Shown in pieces: positions 49,474-57,524 of a stretch of DNA of 64,000 nucleotides. The position numbers were made by a program, and so were the translations under genes. The notes under the pieces were generated by a model. The model was not told where the DNA came from, made no database searches, and saw only the letters and a program-made list of their open reading frames with translations. How positions within the stretch are numbered: position 1 is the stretch's first letter; each line of letters starts with the position of its first letter. The DNA comes from Candidatus Bodocaedibacter vickermanii (GTDB taxonomy: Bacteria; Pseudomonadota; Alphaproteobacteria; UBA6184): positions 62,001-126,000 of the forward strand of contig NZ_CP054719.1 of the NCBI RefSeq assembly GCF_014896945.1, in the 5' to 3' direction.

Positions 49474-50537
49474 TATTGATCTCCTTCTTTCTTAGATTTT
49501 TGTGGGGTATCTTTTAGATTCAAGAGAGGTAGAATTCCACCTTTGATCAGAGATTTATCAAAAATCTGTTTGTTCTTATTGTTCGATAAAATACCAGACA
49601 TGATTTCATAGTACATGCGCTTTTTGTTTAAGTCTGGATCTTTTTTATATTCTTCATACATCGATTTAAAGCGATCTGCACGCCCGTTTGCAAGGTTGAC
49701 GGTTTGCGTTGCTTGGGCTTGGGCAGCTTGAATGATTTGTTCTTTTTCACCCCGAGCCCTGGGAATCTTATCATTTGCGTATGCAAGTGCTTCGTTCACC
49801 ACTTGTTCTTGGAATGTTTTAGCGCGTTGTACTTCTGTAAATGAATCAGCTACAGGTTGAGGAGGCAGTGCCGTATGAAGTTCTACGTTAACAACTCGAA
49901 TACCAATCTTATATTTATCAACTAAAACTTGTAATCGTTTTTGAACGAGAAGGTTCATCTCACTCCATCCAGAACGTGAGATGATAGGCGCAGTTTTTGT
50001 TTGACCAATGATTTCGCGTAAGACGCTTTCTGCCGCAACCTTTAAAGTGTCAGAAGGATTTTGTGACACCAATACAAATTGACTTAAATCACGAATCTGC
50101 CACGATAATGACATTCCGATATGCAGAATATTTTCATCACCCGTTAACATGATATGTTCTTCTGCGGAAGGAAACCCTTGAAAACCGCTGGGAACCCCAA
50201 TGTCCATACGATGGATTGTTCCGGTGGGTACTTTTTGTACGATTTCAATGGGGTAGGGAAGGTGATAGTTTAATCCTTCACCATCGGTTCGAACCCATTT
50301 TCCAAATCGAAGAACTAAGGCTTGTTCATAGGGTAATAACTTATAAAATCCAGAAGATAACCACATGCCCAACGGAATCAAAGCGATAAGCATGAGCATA
50401 GCTTTTGTAGGAGGTCTTTTTTTGCCGCCACCTTTTTTTCCACCAAACATATCATTGAATTGATCAAGAATACGGCCTAAATCAAAATTGCTATTACTGC
50501 GACCTCGCTTGCCCCAAGGATTTTTATCGAACGACAT
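49473..50537 (-). CDS. hflK: HflK, subunit of the HflKC membrane complex
   Basis: Partner of HflC; 354 aa from ATG 50537. The frame extends to 50612, but MSFDKNPWGKRG is the family-type start and AAAAGGTG precedes it. Gly-rich N-terminus, membrane helix around 50-70, SPFH domain beginning LLPYEQALVLRFGKW, then a helical region with ARGEKEQIIQAAQAQA. First gene of hflK-hflC-degQ. Confidence 0.94.
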   Translation of the reverse strand: MSFDKNPWGKRGRSNSNFDLGRILDQFNDMFGGKKGGGKKRPPTKAMLMLIALIPLGMWLSSGFYKLLPYEQALVLRFGKWVRTDGEGLNYHLPYPIEIVQKVPTGTIHRMDIGVPSGFQGFPSAEEHIMLTGDENILHIGMSLSWQIRDLSQFVLVSQNPSDTLKVAAESVLREIIGQTKTAPIISRSGWSEMNLLVQKRLQVLVDKYKIGIRVVNVELHTALPPQPVADSFTEVQRAKTFQEQVVNEALAYANDKIPRARGEKEQIIQAAQAQATQTVNLANGRADRFKSMYEEYKKDPDLNKKRMYYEIMSGILSNNKNKQIFDKSLIKGGILPLLNLKDTPQKSKKEGDQ

Positions 50538-50688
50538 ACAACACCTTTTTAGAATTACCTTTTGAACATTAGAAGCTTTGTTTTTGTTTTGCAAGTTTAA
50601 AAGGAAAATCATCCTAAATTACAGTTGAATTGTGATTGTTCAGGTATATCATATAGCTAATGAAATGGCTATTGGGAGATTGCTATCA

Positions 50689-51707
50689 ATGAAACAGTTA
50701 CTGAGATCTGGTTATATCGCCATGTTGGCGTTGACTGTAAGCACTACACAGGGTGCTCTGAATACAACGATTGCGAGATTGTGTAGCGCTCGTTCTTTCG
50801 TGCAACCCGCTGTGTGTCAAGCGGTTAGGGCGACTTCAACTAAAACACATCACAGTGTGTTTGCTAGACCAACTATTGATGTTGCATTTAAGCATATGCT
50901 GAATTTAGAAAGTGATCGTGTCGTACTAATATCATTTTTAGAGGCGTTTACCGGAAGAAAAATATCAAAGGTTATGTCTGTCAGTGAGGCATTCCCAACG
51001 CTAAAACGAGATGCCGATGAAAAACAGACATTTCTTGATTTAGCCTGTCGTGAGCCTGATGGGCATATATTCTTAGCAGAGGTACAAGTTAGAAAGCAGA
51101 ACTTTTGGGATGCTAGAGCTTTATACTATTTGTCTGGCGCATACTCTCGACAATTGACACCCGATCAAAAATGGCAACATTTGCAACCGGTTATGGGAAT
51201 TAGTATTTTAGATCATGATACACATACGATGGAAGATGGTGCATTTGAAAAGCAATTTGCATTTGTGGATACGTTGCATATAAAAAGAGTACTAAATAGG
51301 GAAGGTACGTTAGATTTAAACACTAAAGGTCGTTCGATATTGGAGTGGATGAGTTTGTATCAAGTGGAATTGCCCAGAGTTGATTTATCAAGAATCCAAA
51401 GAAACGAGAGTGGCTAAAATTATTTACAGAGGCTGATAGATTGCCTGCTATTCCAAAGGGCACGTCAGATGCCGTCGCAGAGGCATACAACAGATTAGAA
51501 GTTAGTCGATGGAATGGTAGGTTGATTGAAGATTATGAAAAAGGACAGTTAGACTTATCCAATTATTCAGTTGCATTTGAGGAGGAACGTATAGCTGGAC
51601 GAGCAGAAGGTAGAGCAGAAGGGCAATTTGATCTGATAAAGAAGTTGCAACAAGATGGTCTTCTGACAGAAATACAGGCTGCCGAACAGATAGCAAGGTT
51701 AAAATAA
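50689..51707 (+). pseudogene. Rpn-type PD-(D/E)XK nuclease with signal peptide, frameshifted
   Basis: Member of the Rpn/transposase-like PD-(D/E)XK family (PDDEXK_2). ATG 50689 has GGGAGA 9 bases upstream. The first frame (to 51417) gives the nuclease core: TIDVAFKHML, FLDLACREPDG and AEVQVRKQ with the catalytic Asp and E-x-Q, then LSGAYSRQL. The second frame continues it from about 51400 (EWLKLFTEADRLPAIPKG) to the typical AGRAEGRAEG coil, ending 51707. A one-base frameshift near 51395-51410 separates them. Odd: the protein opens with a signal-peptide-like segment (MKQLLRSGYIAMLALTVSTT), unusual for a DNA-acting enzyme. Divergent from hflK. Confidence 0.75.
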
Positions 51708-51758
51708 GTTTTGTCGATGCGTGCGAGTGTTCCATGCATCTCTAGTGTATTCTAAATA

Positions 51759-51800
51759 GACATCCTCGCAAAAAGGCTCGGATGACTCTTCATTGCCCAC
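51759..51800 (+). repeat. left arm of a 42-base inverted repeat
   Basis: Begins GACATCCTCGCAAAAAGG and ends CTTCATTGCCCAC. Its reverse complement recurs at 57398-57439 with six differences of 42. The two arms bracket tssF, tssG, the EEP protein and the aminopeptidase. Confidence 0.88.
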
Positions 51801-51806
51801 CCGCCC

Positions 51807-51839
51807 GACCTGGATTGCACGAAGGAGTGCAACCAGGTC
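51807..51839. repeat. long imperfect hairpin
   Basis: GACCTGG-A-TTGCAC pairs with GTGCAA-CCAGGTC around GAAGGA, 13 bp with one bulged A. It follows the inverted-repeat arm and has no T-run, so it is read as part of the repeat cluster rather than a terminator. Confidence 0.7.
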
Positions 51840-51908
51840 TTTACCCACACCATCTCTATTCATTTTTGAAATCCGTCTTCATGCACATCGAATCTAACTC
51901 TATTGGGT

Positions 51909-51925
51909 CCAGGGATCATCCCTGG
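51909..51925. repeat. 17-base palindrome, copy 3
   Basis: CCAGGGATCATCCCTGG, identical to the copy at 29742, preceded by TTGGGT. Confidence 0.8.
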
Positions 51926-51985
51926 TTAACGTTTTATTAATACTTGTTACTCCATACTGAATAAGAATTAATAAGGTGTTACCTC

Positions 51986-53770
51986 ATGATCACGGTAAAT
52001 AAAATTGATGAGCTATTAAAATACTTTCACCAAGAATTGGCATATTTGCGCAATAAGGGTGGGGAATTTGCAGAGCGTTATCCTAAAATTGCGGGGGCCT
52101 TGGAATTAGGACCTGACGGTTCAACGGATCCTCATGTTGAGCGATTAATAGAATCGGTGGCTTTTTTAACGGCACGCATGCAACGTGATGTTCAAAAGAA
52201 GTTTCCAGAATATACACAGCAAATATTAGGAGGGCTATATCCGCATTTAGTAACACCTGTGCCATCCATAACGATGGCTAAGTTTGATGCAGACGTTACA
52301 AAAATAAATTCCCCGGAAGGATTTTTAGTTCCAAAAGAAACATCATTGTTTTTAAATGATTTGGAGGGAAATACGTGTTTTTTCAAGACATGTTATACAA
52401 CAAAATTGTGGCCAATTACCGTTGAAGATGTTCGAATTGTTGATTTAGAAGACATTGGAATTTCTGCTGTGGGACATTCCACATCGAAGGGATTAGCAAT
52501 CAGCTTACGAAGCCATGGGGTTCCCTTTAATAAACTAAAGCTTCGGCATTTAGATTTCTTTTTGCAGGGTGAACGATCGTTTACTCATAAAATATACGAT
52601 GCGGTAATGACACAGCCATCCAATATTTACCTTATTGAAAATGGAGCGGATAAAGCGAGATTAATGCCGTCTGCTAGATACAATCCAATCGGGTTTGATG
52701 TATCTGATCAACTGTTGCCCATGCCTGGTAATTCACACCCGGCATATGCGGTGCTAATGGATTATTTTGCATTTCCTAAAAAGTTTCATTATCTCAGCCT
52801 ATGGGATATTGATTTTAGTCGAGTCAGTGAGTCTTGTGAGATTATTTTGCCGTTATCAAACGAAAGTATCAGAGAAGTGCGACCTCAAAACATTTGTTTA
52901 GGCGTTGTTCCGATTGTGAATTTGTTTGAAAAATCTACGGAACCTCTTAAATTAGATCACACGGCAATCAAGTATAAGCTAACCCCAGACATTAGGAGAG
53001 AATCAAGCACAGAAATTCATAGTATTAAGACTGTGGTTGTTATTAATGAACAAAATGGGGAAGTGGAGACTATTCCACCCTATTTCGCGTACAGACAGTG
53101 GAATAAAACTCAAAACCCACAACGGTCTTGGCATATGGAACGTGAGCCTTCTCAATACGGAGGGTTTGACGTTTATCTATCGTTTGTTGATCAAACGTTT
53201 GATCCCAAGGTTCTTACAAATGCAACAGTATATGCGGAAACAACATGCAGTAATAGATTAATGGCAGAAGATATCCCCGTTGGAAGCAGACTAAATTCAC
53301 TGATTGAAATACCCACAAAAAGCATTCAAACATTAATGCATGCAAGTTCGCCTAAAATGGTTGCGCATACAGATGCTGCATATTGGAATTTAATTTCACA
53401 CCTAAATTTAAACCATTTGTCCTTAACATCGTTAGGCGCAGAAGGATTAAAAAATCTTCTAAAACTTTATGGAAACGAATCAGACACAATTTTAATTGAT
53501 GGAATAGTGGATGCTGAGCAACATTTGGTGACCAGGCGTTTAACAACCGATGCATGGCGTGGGTTTGTTCAGGGGATTGAAATTATTCTGACATTAGATG
53601 AACGTAATTTTGAAGGACATAGCCCATTGATTTTTGGGGCAGTGTTGCGGCAATTTTTAGCGCTTTATACATCAATTAATTCGTTTGTTGAATTAAAATT
53701 AAAATGGAAACACACAGGTGAAATATGGAAAGAATGGATTCCCTTGAGCGGTCGTCAACAACTTCTGTAG
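51986..53770 (+). CDS. tssF: type VI secretion baseplate protein TssF (VasA)
   Basis: Wedge component of the T6SS baseplate, cytoplasmic; 594 aa, usual length. The family N-terminus is clear: ELAYLRNKGGEFAERYP, DPHVERLIESVAFLTARMQ and FPEYTQQILGGLYPHLVTP. The C-terminal half with repeated GSRLNSLIEIPT-like strands also fits. It overlaps tssG by 46 bases. No other T6SS gene (sheath tssBC, tssK, hcp, vgrG, clpV) is visible within the window, so the locus is either split or continues elsewhere. Confidence 0.93.
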   Translation: MITVNKIDELLKYFHQELAYLRNKGGEFAERYPKIAGALELGPDGSTDPHVERLIESVAFLTARMQRDVQKKFPEYTQQILGGLYPHLVTPVPSITMAKFDADVTKINSPEGFLVPKETSLFLNDLEGNTCFFKTCYTTKLWPITVEDVRIVDLEDIGISAVGHSTSKGLAISLRSHGVPFNKLKLRHLDFFLQGERSFTHKIYDAVMTQPSNIYLIENGADKARLMPSARYNPIGFDVSDQLLPMPGNSHPAYAVLMDYFAFPKKFHYLSLWDIDFSRVSESCEIILPLSNESIREVRPQNICLGVVPIVNLFEKSTEPLKLDHTAIKYKLTPDIRRESSTEIHSIKTVVVINEQNGEVETIPPYFAYRQWNKTQNPQRSWHMEREPSQYGGFDVYLSFVDQTFDPKVLTNATVYAETTCSNRLMAEDIPVGSRLNSLIEIPTKSIQTLMHASSPKMVAHTDAAYWNLISHLNLNHLSLTSLGAEGLKNLLKLYGNESDTILIDGIVDAEQHLVTRRLTTDAWRGFVQGIEIILTLDERNFEGHSPLIFGAVLRQFLALYTSINSFVELKLKWKHTGEIWKEWIPLSGRQQLL

Positions 53771-54741
53771 TTAAACGACTATTTACACACCCCTATGAAT
53801 TTAGCTTTTTACAGGCGGTGCGATTATTTCAAAAGCTTTTGCCTAACGGAAATTTGATTGGAACAACGGTAACGCCAGCAGAAGATTCTGTAACGTTCAC
53901 GTCCAGATATACGTATAGCTTGCCCAGCAGTGACATCTATCGGATACACGTTTCAGAGGGGAAACCTGTTATTGATGTAAACTTTTGGAATATTGCGGGC
54001 CCCCATGGGGCGCTACCTTCGCCTTTATCTGAAAAGGTTGATGAGCGCATGAGGGAAGGAGATTTTGCGCTTAAAGAATTTTTAGACATATTTAACCACC
54101 GACTGTTAAGCATTTATTATTGTGTGGCTCAAAAGTATTCATTTGTGTTGTCTCCTAACAGCAGTGTTCAGACAACGGTGGGGCACATGATGTGTGCTGT
54201 TGCTGGTGTTGATCCCGATAGGGAAGGATATTCTAACGTCTCAACAGCAGCATTGGCGCGTTATGCTGGGATTATTTGGCAGCGCCCACGTTCAGCAGCT
54301 GGGTTGGAACAAATCTTATCGGACTATTTTCAAGTGCCTATTCATATTGATCAGTTTGTAGGATCTTGGGTGGATATTAATCGCCGTCAACGCAGTTTTA
54401 TGGGAATAAAACGAGGTCGCAATCACAAATTAGGGCGAACAACGTTTCTAGGTAAACGCTTTTGGCAATCCAATCATCATTTTGTCGTGAATGTTGGACC
54501 TTTAACGAGCGAGCAATTTCATTTGTTTATCCCCACTGGAATTGCTTATGGTGAACTGTGCGACATGATTAAATTTTATGCCCCTTTAGAGCTAACGTTT
54601 CAGCTAAAGATGTCATTAAAAGAAGATGAGAAATTAGTCCCCCTAGGATTTGATAACCCATCAAAAGAAAATCGTTTGGGGTGGACAGCAGTATTAACGA
54701 ATGCGCCTCAAGATTATATCGTTAGCATAAATGCGGCGTAA
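53725..54741 (+). CDS. tssG: type VI secretion baseplate protein TssG (VasB)
   Basis: Second baseplate wedge protein, forms a TssF2-TssG complex; 338 aa, usual length. FTHPYEFSFLQAVRLFQKL near the N-terminus and FWNIAGPHGALPSPLSEKV are family hallmarks; the middle contains FLDIFNHRLLSIYY. The start is within tssF (AGGTGA upstream); ATG 53734 is an alternative. Coupled translation with tssF is likely. Confidence 0.93.
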   Translation: MERMDSLERSSTTSVVKRLFTHPYEFSFLQAVRLFQKLLPNGNLIGTTVTPAEDSVTFTSRYTYSLPSSDIYRIHVSEGKPVIDVNFWNIAGPHGALPSPLSEKVDERMREGDFALKEFLDIFNHRLLSIYYCVAQKYSFVLSPNSSVQTTVGHMMCAVAGVDPDREGYSNVSTAALARYAGIIWQRPRSAAGLEQILSDYFQVPIHIDQFVGSWVDINRRQRSFMGIKRGRNHKLGRTTFLGKRFWQSNHHFVVNVGPLTSEQFHLFIPTGIAYGELCDMIKFYAPLELTFQLKMSLKEDEKLVPLGFDNPSKENRLGWTAVLTNAPQDYIVSINAA

Positions 54742-54800
54742 TCTTGATTGCACAGACAGAGTAAGTTACACTTAACGTGTAATTAAGTTAGGAGACGTTC

Positions 54801-55742
54801 GTGAGACTTTTGGTTCGATTTATGTCAACGCTGCTTCTATTGAGTAGTGACTTGCTTGCGGAAGCAGTCACAAAAATAGATACTGCATACTTTCAGATAA
54901 ACCCTCCGGTAGTTACATATGTTAAAGCAACACTGACTGCACCAACTAAAATAACTCTTCCGCCATCAAGCGTTCCTTTAGCATTAGAAGTCGATGGAAT
55001 TTGGCGAGACATTAACGATGATATCTTTAATAAACAGATTAGTGATCATGCTTTAGAAGGAGAAATGGTTGATAATGTCCCAGTATATATCTGGAATACG
55101 TGGGGATTTAAATCCAAAGGTGGGTTTTCTCCAGACACCGATCTGAAAAAATTTCAAGCGACGCGGCTAAAAGAAATAATTGGTATATTATTTCAAGTTT
55201 TCAATAATTCGCCTAAAGCGATCGTGTGTTTACAAGAAGTAAATGAGCAAACGGCACAGACACGAACTGCTATATTAAATAGTTTAAAAAGTTTGGGCGT
55301 TGAGGCCGAATATATAACGAATACTGGAACGCAATCCTTTGGGCAGGTAACCTTATATCGTAAGGATCAGTACACTGTTAAAGGTAAGAGTGTTTTCAAA
55401 TCTAATGCTGATGTTCAACAAAACGGGCGTGCTTTAAAAGTATATTTTGAAGAGCTTGTGGGGAAACGTCAGTTTTCGGTTGTGAATGTTCATTTAGCCT
55501 TTAACTCTCCCAATATTTCAGGTCTTTTAGATGAATTGGTGACGTATGCTCAAGGATCAAGTTCTCCAAAATCTTTAGCTGTAATTGCAGGAGACTTTAA
55601 TTATACTGTTGGAAAGTATCAGCCTAAAAATCCAAAAGTAACGGTTAATCAAGTTGGAAAATCAGTGATTGACGTTGGTGGTACGCCATCGATAAAACAA
55701 ACAGCTAATAACGTAGATGGGTTTATAAGTGTTCAACCTTAA
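54801..55742 (+). CDS. exported endonuclease/exonuclease/phosphatase-family protein
   Basis: EEP-fold phosphohydrolase, 313 aa. GTG start with AGGAGA 5 bases upstream. Signal peptide MRLLVRFMSTLLLLSSDLLA. The fold's catalytic residues are in place: Asn99 (IWNTWGF), Glu146 (CLQEVN), His231 (NVHLAF), Asp265 and Asn267 (AGDFNY) and a late Asp in VDGFI. The final GDH-type His motif of DNase I-like enzymes is not obvious because the protein ends at about 313. Substrate could be nucleic acid or a phospholipid. Located between tssG and an aminopeptidase, with which it overlaps by 14 bases; a role as a secreted effector is possible but unproven. Confidence 0.78.
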   Translation: MRLLVRFMSTLLLLSSDLLAEAVTKIDTAYFQINPPVVTYVKATLTAPTKITLPPSSVPLALEVDGIWRDINDDIFNKQISDHALEGEMVDNVPVYIWNTWGFKSKGGFSPDTDLKKFQATRLKEIIGILFQVFNNSPKAIVCLQEVNEQTAQTRTAILNSLKSLGVEAEYITNTGTQSFGQVTLYRKDQYTVKGKSVFKSNADVQQNGRALKVYFEELVGKRQFSVVNVHLAFNSPNISGLLDELVTYAQGSSSPKSLAVIAGDFNYTVGKYQPKNPKVTVNQVGKSVIDVGGTPSIKQTANNVDGFISVQP

Positions 55743-57366
55743 AGAAATACAAACATACATCAATCAGAATAAGCTTGATTGGGTAGTTGTTCCCCGTGAA
55801 GACGAGTTTTTAGGAGAATATGTACCCGCATATAACGAGCGATTGTTATGGGCGTCGGGTTTTTCTGGGTCTGCAGGATTAGCGATCATCGGTCAAACCT
55901 GTGCGCACCTGTTTGTTGATGGTCGATATACCTTACAGGCTGCAGATGAAGCAAAAGAGTTCCAAATTCATAGTTTGTATGAAGTGTGGGATTGGATTAA
56001 AACAACATTGGAGCCATCCAATACGGTAGGGCTAAATCTTAGATTGCATACGCAATCGTTTGTGACAAAGTTAAAACAGCATATTCAGAATATCCGTCAT
56101 TTGGATCCACATCCAGTAGATCAACTTTGGACAGATCGTCCATTGCGTCCCAAATCTGTAACTGTTCCTCATGATATTAAGTATTCTGGAGAGTCCATAG
56201 ATTCAAAACTATCTAGAGTTAGATCTGAAATGGCGTCCAAAGCGGAGGCGTTATATGTTCATGACCCTCATGATGTCGCGTGGGTTCTTAACATACGTGG
56301 GCAAGATTTACCGTATACCCCCATTACATTATCCAGGGCCTTGATTTGGAAACATGGAGCTGTGAGTGTGTTCGGTGATCACACGCAAATTTCAGATGAT
56401 TTAAGAAATCATTTAGGCAAAAATGTACAGTTTTATCTTGAATCAGAATTAGAGCAGGTTTTATTAAAATCAGCCTGTATTCAGATTGATCCAACAGCAT
56501 CAGCCTATGACTTGGACGTAGTTGCTGAAAATAACGTTGTGCAATCGTCTCCGATCTCTTTAATGAAATCGATTAAGAACTCTGTTGAAATTGAAGGCAT
56601 GCGTAAGGCTCATCAATGGGATGGTGAGGCGCTTCGAAAATTCAGAGAATGGGTGTTTTTACAAGATCCAACAACTCTCGATGAAATTAAAGCATCGGAT
56701 CAATTGGAAATGTTTAGACGAGAGTCTCCAGAGTGCAAAGGACTTAGCTTTGCATCAATTTCGGGATTTGGATCTAATGGAGCCATTGTGCATTATCATT
56801 CGACTGAACACACAACCCGACAGTTTGAATTGCAAGGGGTATACTTGATTGATTCCGGGGGGCAATATTTAGAAGGAACTACTGATATTACCCGTGTATT
56901 TGCCATTGGAACGCCGACAGCTGAACAGAGAAAAGCCTATACTTTAGTTTTAAAAGGACATTTGCGGTTGGCTATGGCTGTGTTTCCTAAAGGCACGACG
57001 GGGCATCAATTGGATGCTTTAGCTCGATATGACCTGTGGCAATATGGTTTAAATTATGAACACGGCACAGGGCATGGTGTTGGATCTTATTTAAGTGTTC
57101 ACGAAGGTCCTCACGGAATATCCCCTCGGATGAATGCAAGTCCGTTACAATCCGGTATGGTTGTATCCAATGAACCTGGATATTATAAAGCTGGTGAATA
57201 TGGAATTCGCATTGAAAACTTAATGGTGGTTCAAGAAAGCGAACATGAAGGATATTTATACTTCGAAACGCTCACACAGGTACCTTATGAAGATTCTTTA
57301 ATCGATGTTGCATTGTTAACGGATGTGGAGCTCAACTATCTAAATCTTCAGGGTGGGAAATCGTAG
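55729..57366 (+). CDS. Xaa-Pro aminopeptidase (peptidase M24B)
   Basis: Removes N-terminal residues preceding proline; cytoplasmic, 545 aa, the three-domain aminopeptidase P type. Metal ligands of the pita-bread domain are complete: Asp375 (LIDSGGQY), Asp386 (TTDITRVF), His449 (GTGHGVG), Glu482 (SNEPGYY) and Glu496 (RIENLMV). GTG start inside the end of the EEP gene. No link to type VI secretion is evident; it is probably a housekeeping gene. A weak AAGCCC/GGGCTT hairpin follows at 57369-57385. Confidence 0.9.
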   Translation: MFNLKEIQTYINQNKLDWVVVPREDEFLGEYVPAYNERLLWASGFSGSAGLAIIGQTCAHLFVDGRYTLQAADEAKEFQIHSLYEVWDWIKTTLEPSNTVGLNLRLHTQSFVTKLKQHIQNIRHLDPHPVDQLWTDRPLRPKSVTVPHDIKYSGESIDSKLSRVRSEMASKAEALYVHDPHDVAWVLNIRGQDLPYTPITLSRALIWKHGAVSVFGDHTQISDDLRNHLGKNVQFYLESELEQVLLKSACIQIDPTASAYDLDVVAENNVVQSSPISLMKSIKNSVEIEGMRKAHQWDGEALRKFREWVFLQDPTTLDEIKASDQLEMFRRESPECKGLSFASISGFGSNGAIVHYHSTEHTTRQFELQGVYLIDSGGQYLEGTTDITRVFAIGTPTAEQRKAYTLVLKGHLRLAMAVFPKGTTGHQLDALARYDLWQYGLNYEHGTGHGVGSYLSVHEGPHGISPRMNASPLQSGMVVSNEPGYYKAGEYGIRIENLMVVQESEHEGYLYFETLTQVPYEDSLIDVALLTDVELNYLNLQGGKS

Positions 57367-57397
57367 GGAAGCCCGAAGAGGGCTTCATCTCGATTGA

Positions 57398-57439
57398 GTG
57401 GGCAATAAAGAGTCATCCGAGTGCCTTTGCGAGGATGTT
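57398..57439 (-). repeat. right arm of the 42-base inverted repeat
   Basis: GTGGGCAATAAAGAGTCATC followed by CGAG and TTTGCGAGGATG, the reverse complement of 51759-51800 with six differences. It lies just upstream of the sigma-54 promoter of the hook genes. Confidence 0.88.
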
Positions 57440-57471
57440 CATTTATACATAATTCACATCATACAGTGTCT

Positions 57472-57487
57472 TGGCATGTTTTTTGCT
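57472..57487 (+). promoter_or_regulatory. sigma-54 (RpoN) promoter of fliK-flgD-flgE
   Basis: TGGCATGTTTTTTGCT: GG at 57473-57474 and GC at 57485-57486 with exactly ten bases between, fitting the TGGCAC-N5-TTGCW consensus apart from C to T at one place. The start would be near 57498, 27 bases before fliK. Sigma-54 control of hook genes is known in Caulobacter-type flagellar hierarchies. Neither rpoN nor an activator gene is in the window. Confidence 0.7.
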
Positions 57488-57524
57488 TATTGGTCTATAA
57501 CTAATAACAAACAAACGTACACAC

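Larger units (their letters stand above)
51708..51985. other. repeat-rich gap before tssF
   Basis: 278 bases holding the left arm of an inverted repeat (51759-51800), a long hairpin (51807-51839) and the palindrome at 51909-51925. No gene seen. AAGGTG just before 51986 is the tssF ribosome site. Confidence 0.7.

Noticed and set aside
50632..50688. Longer start for the Rpn-type gene
   Set aside because: ATG 50689 has GGGAGA at a good distance and a signal-peptide start; the upstream codons have no ribosome site.
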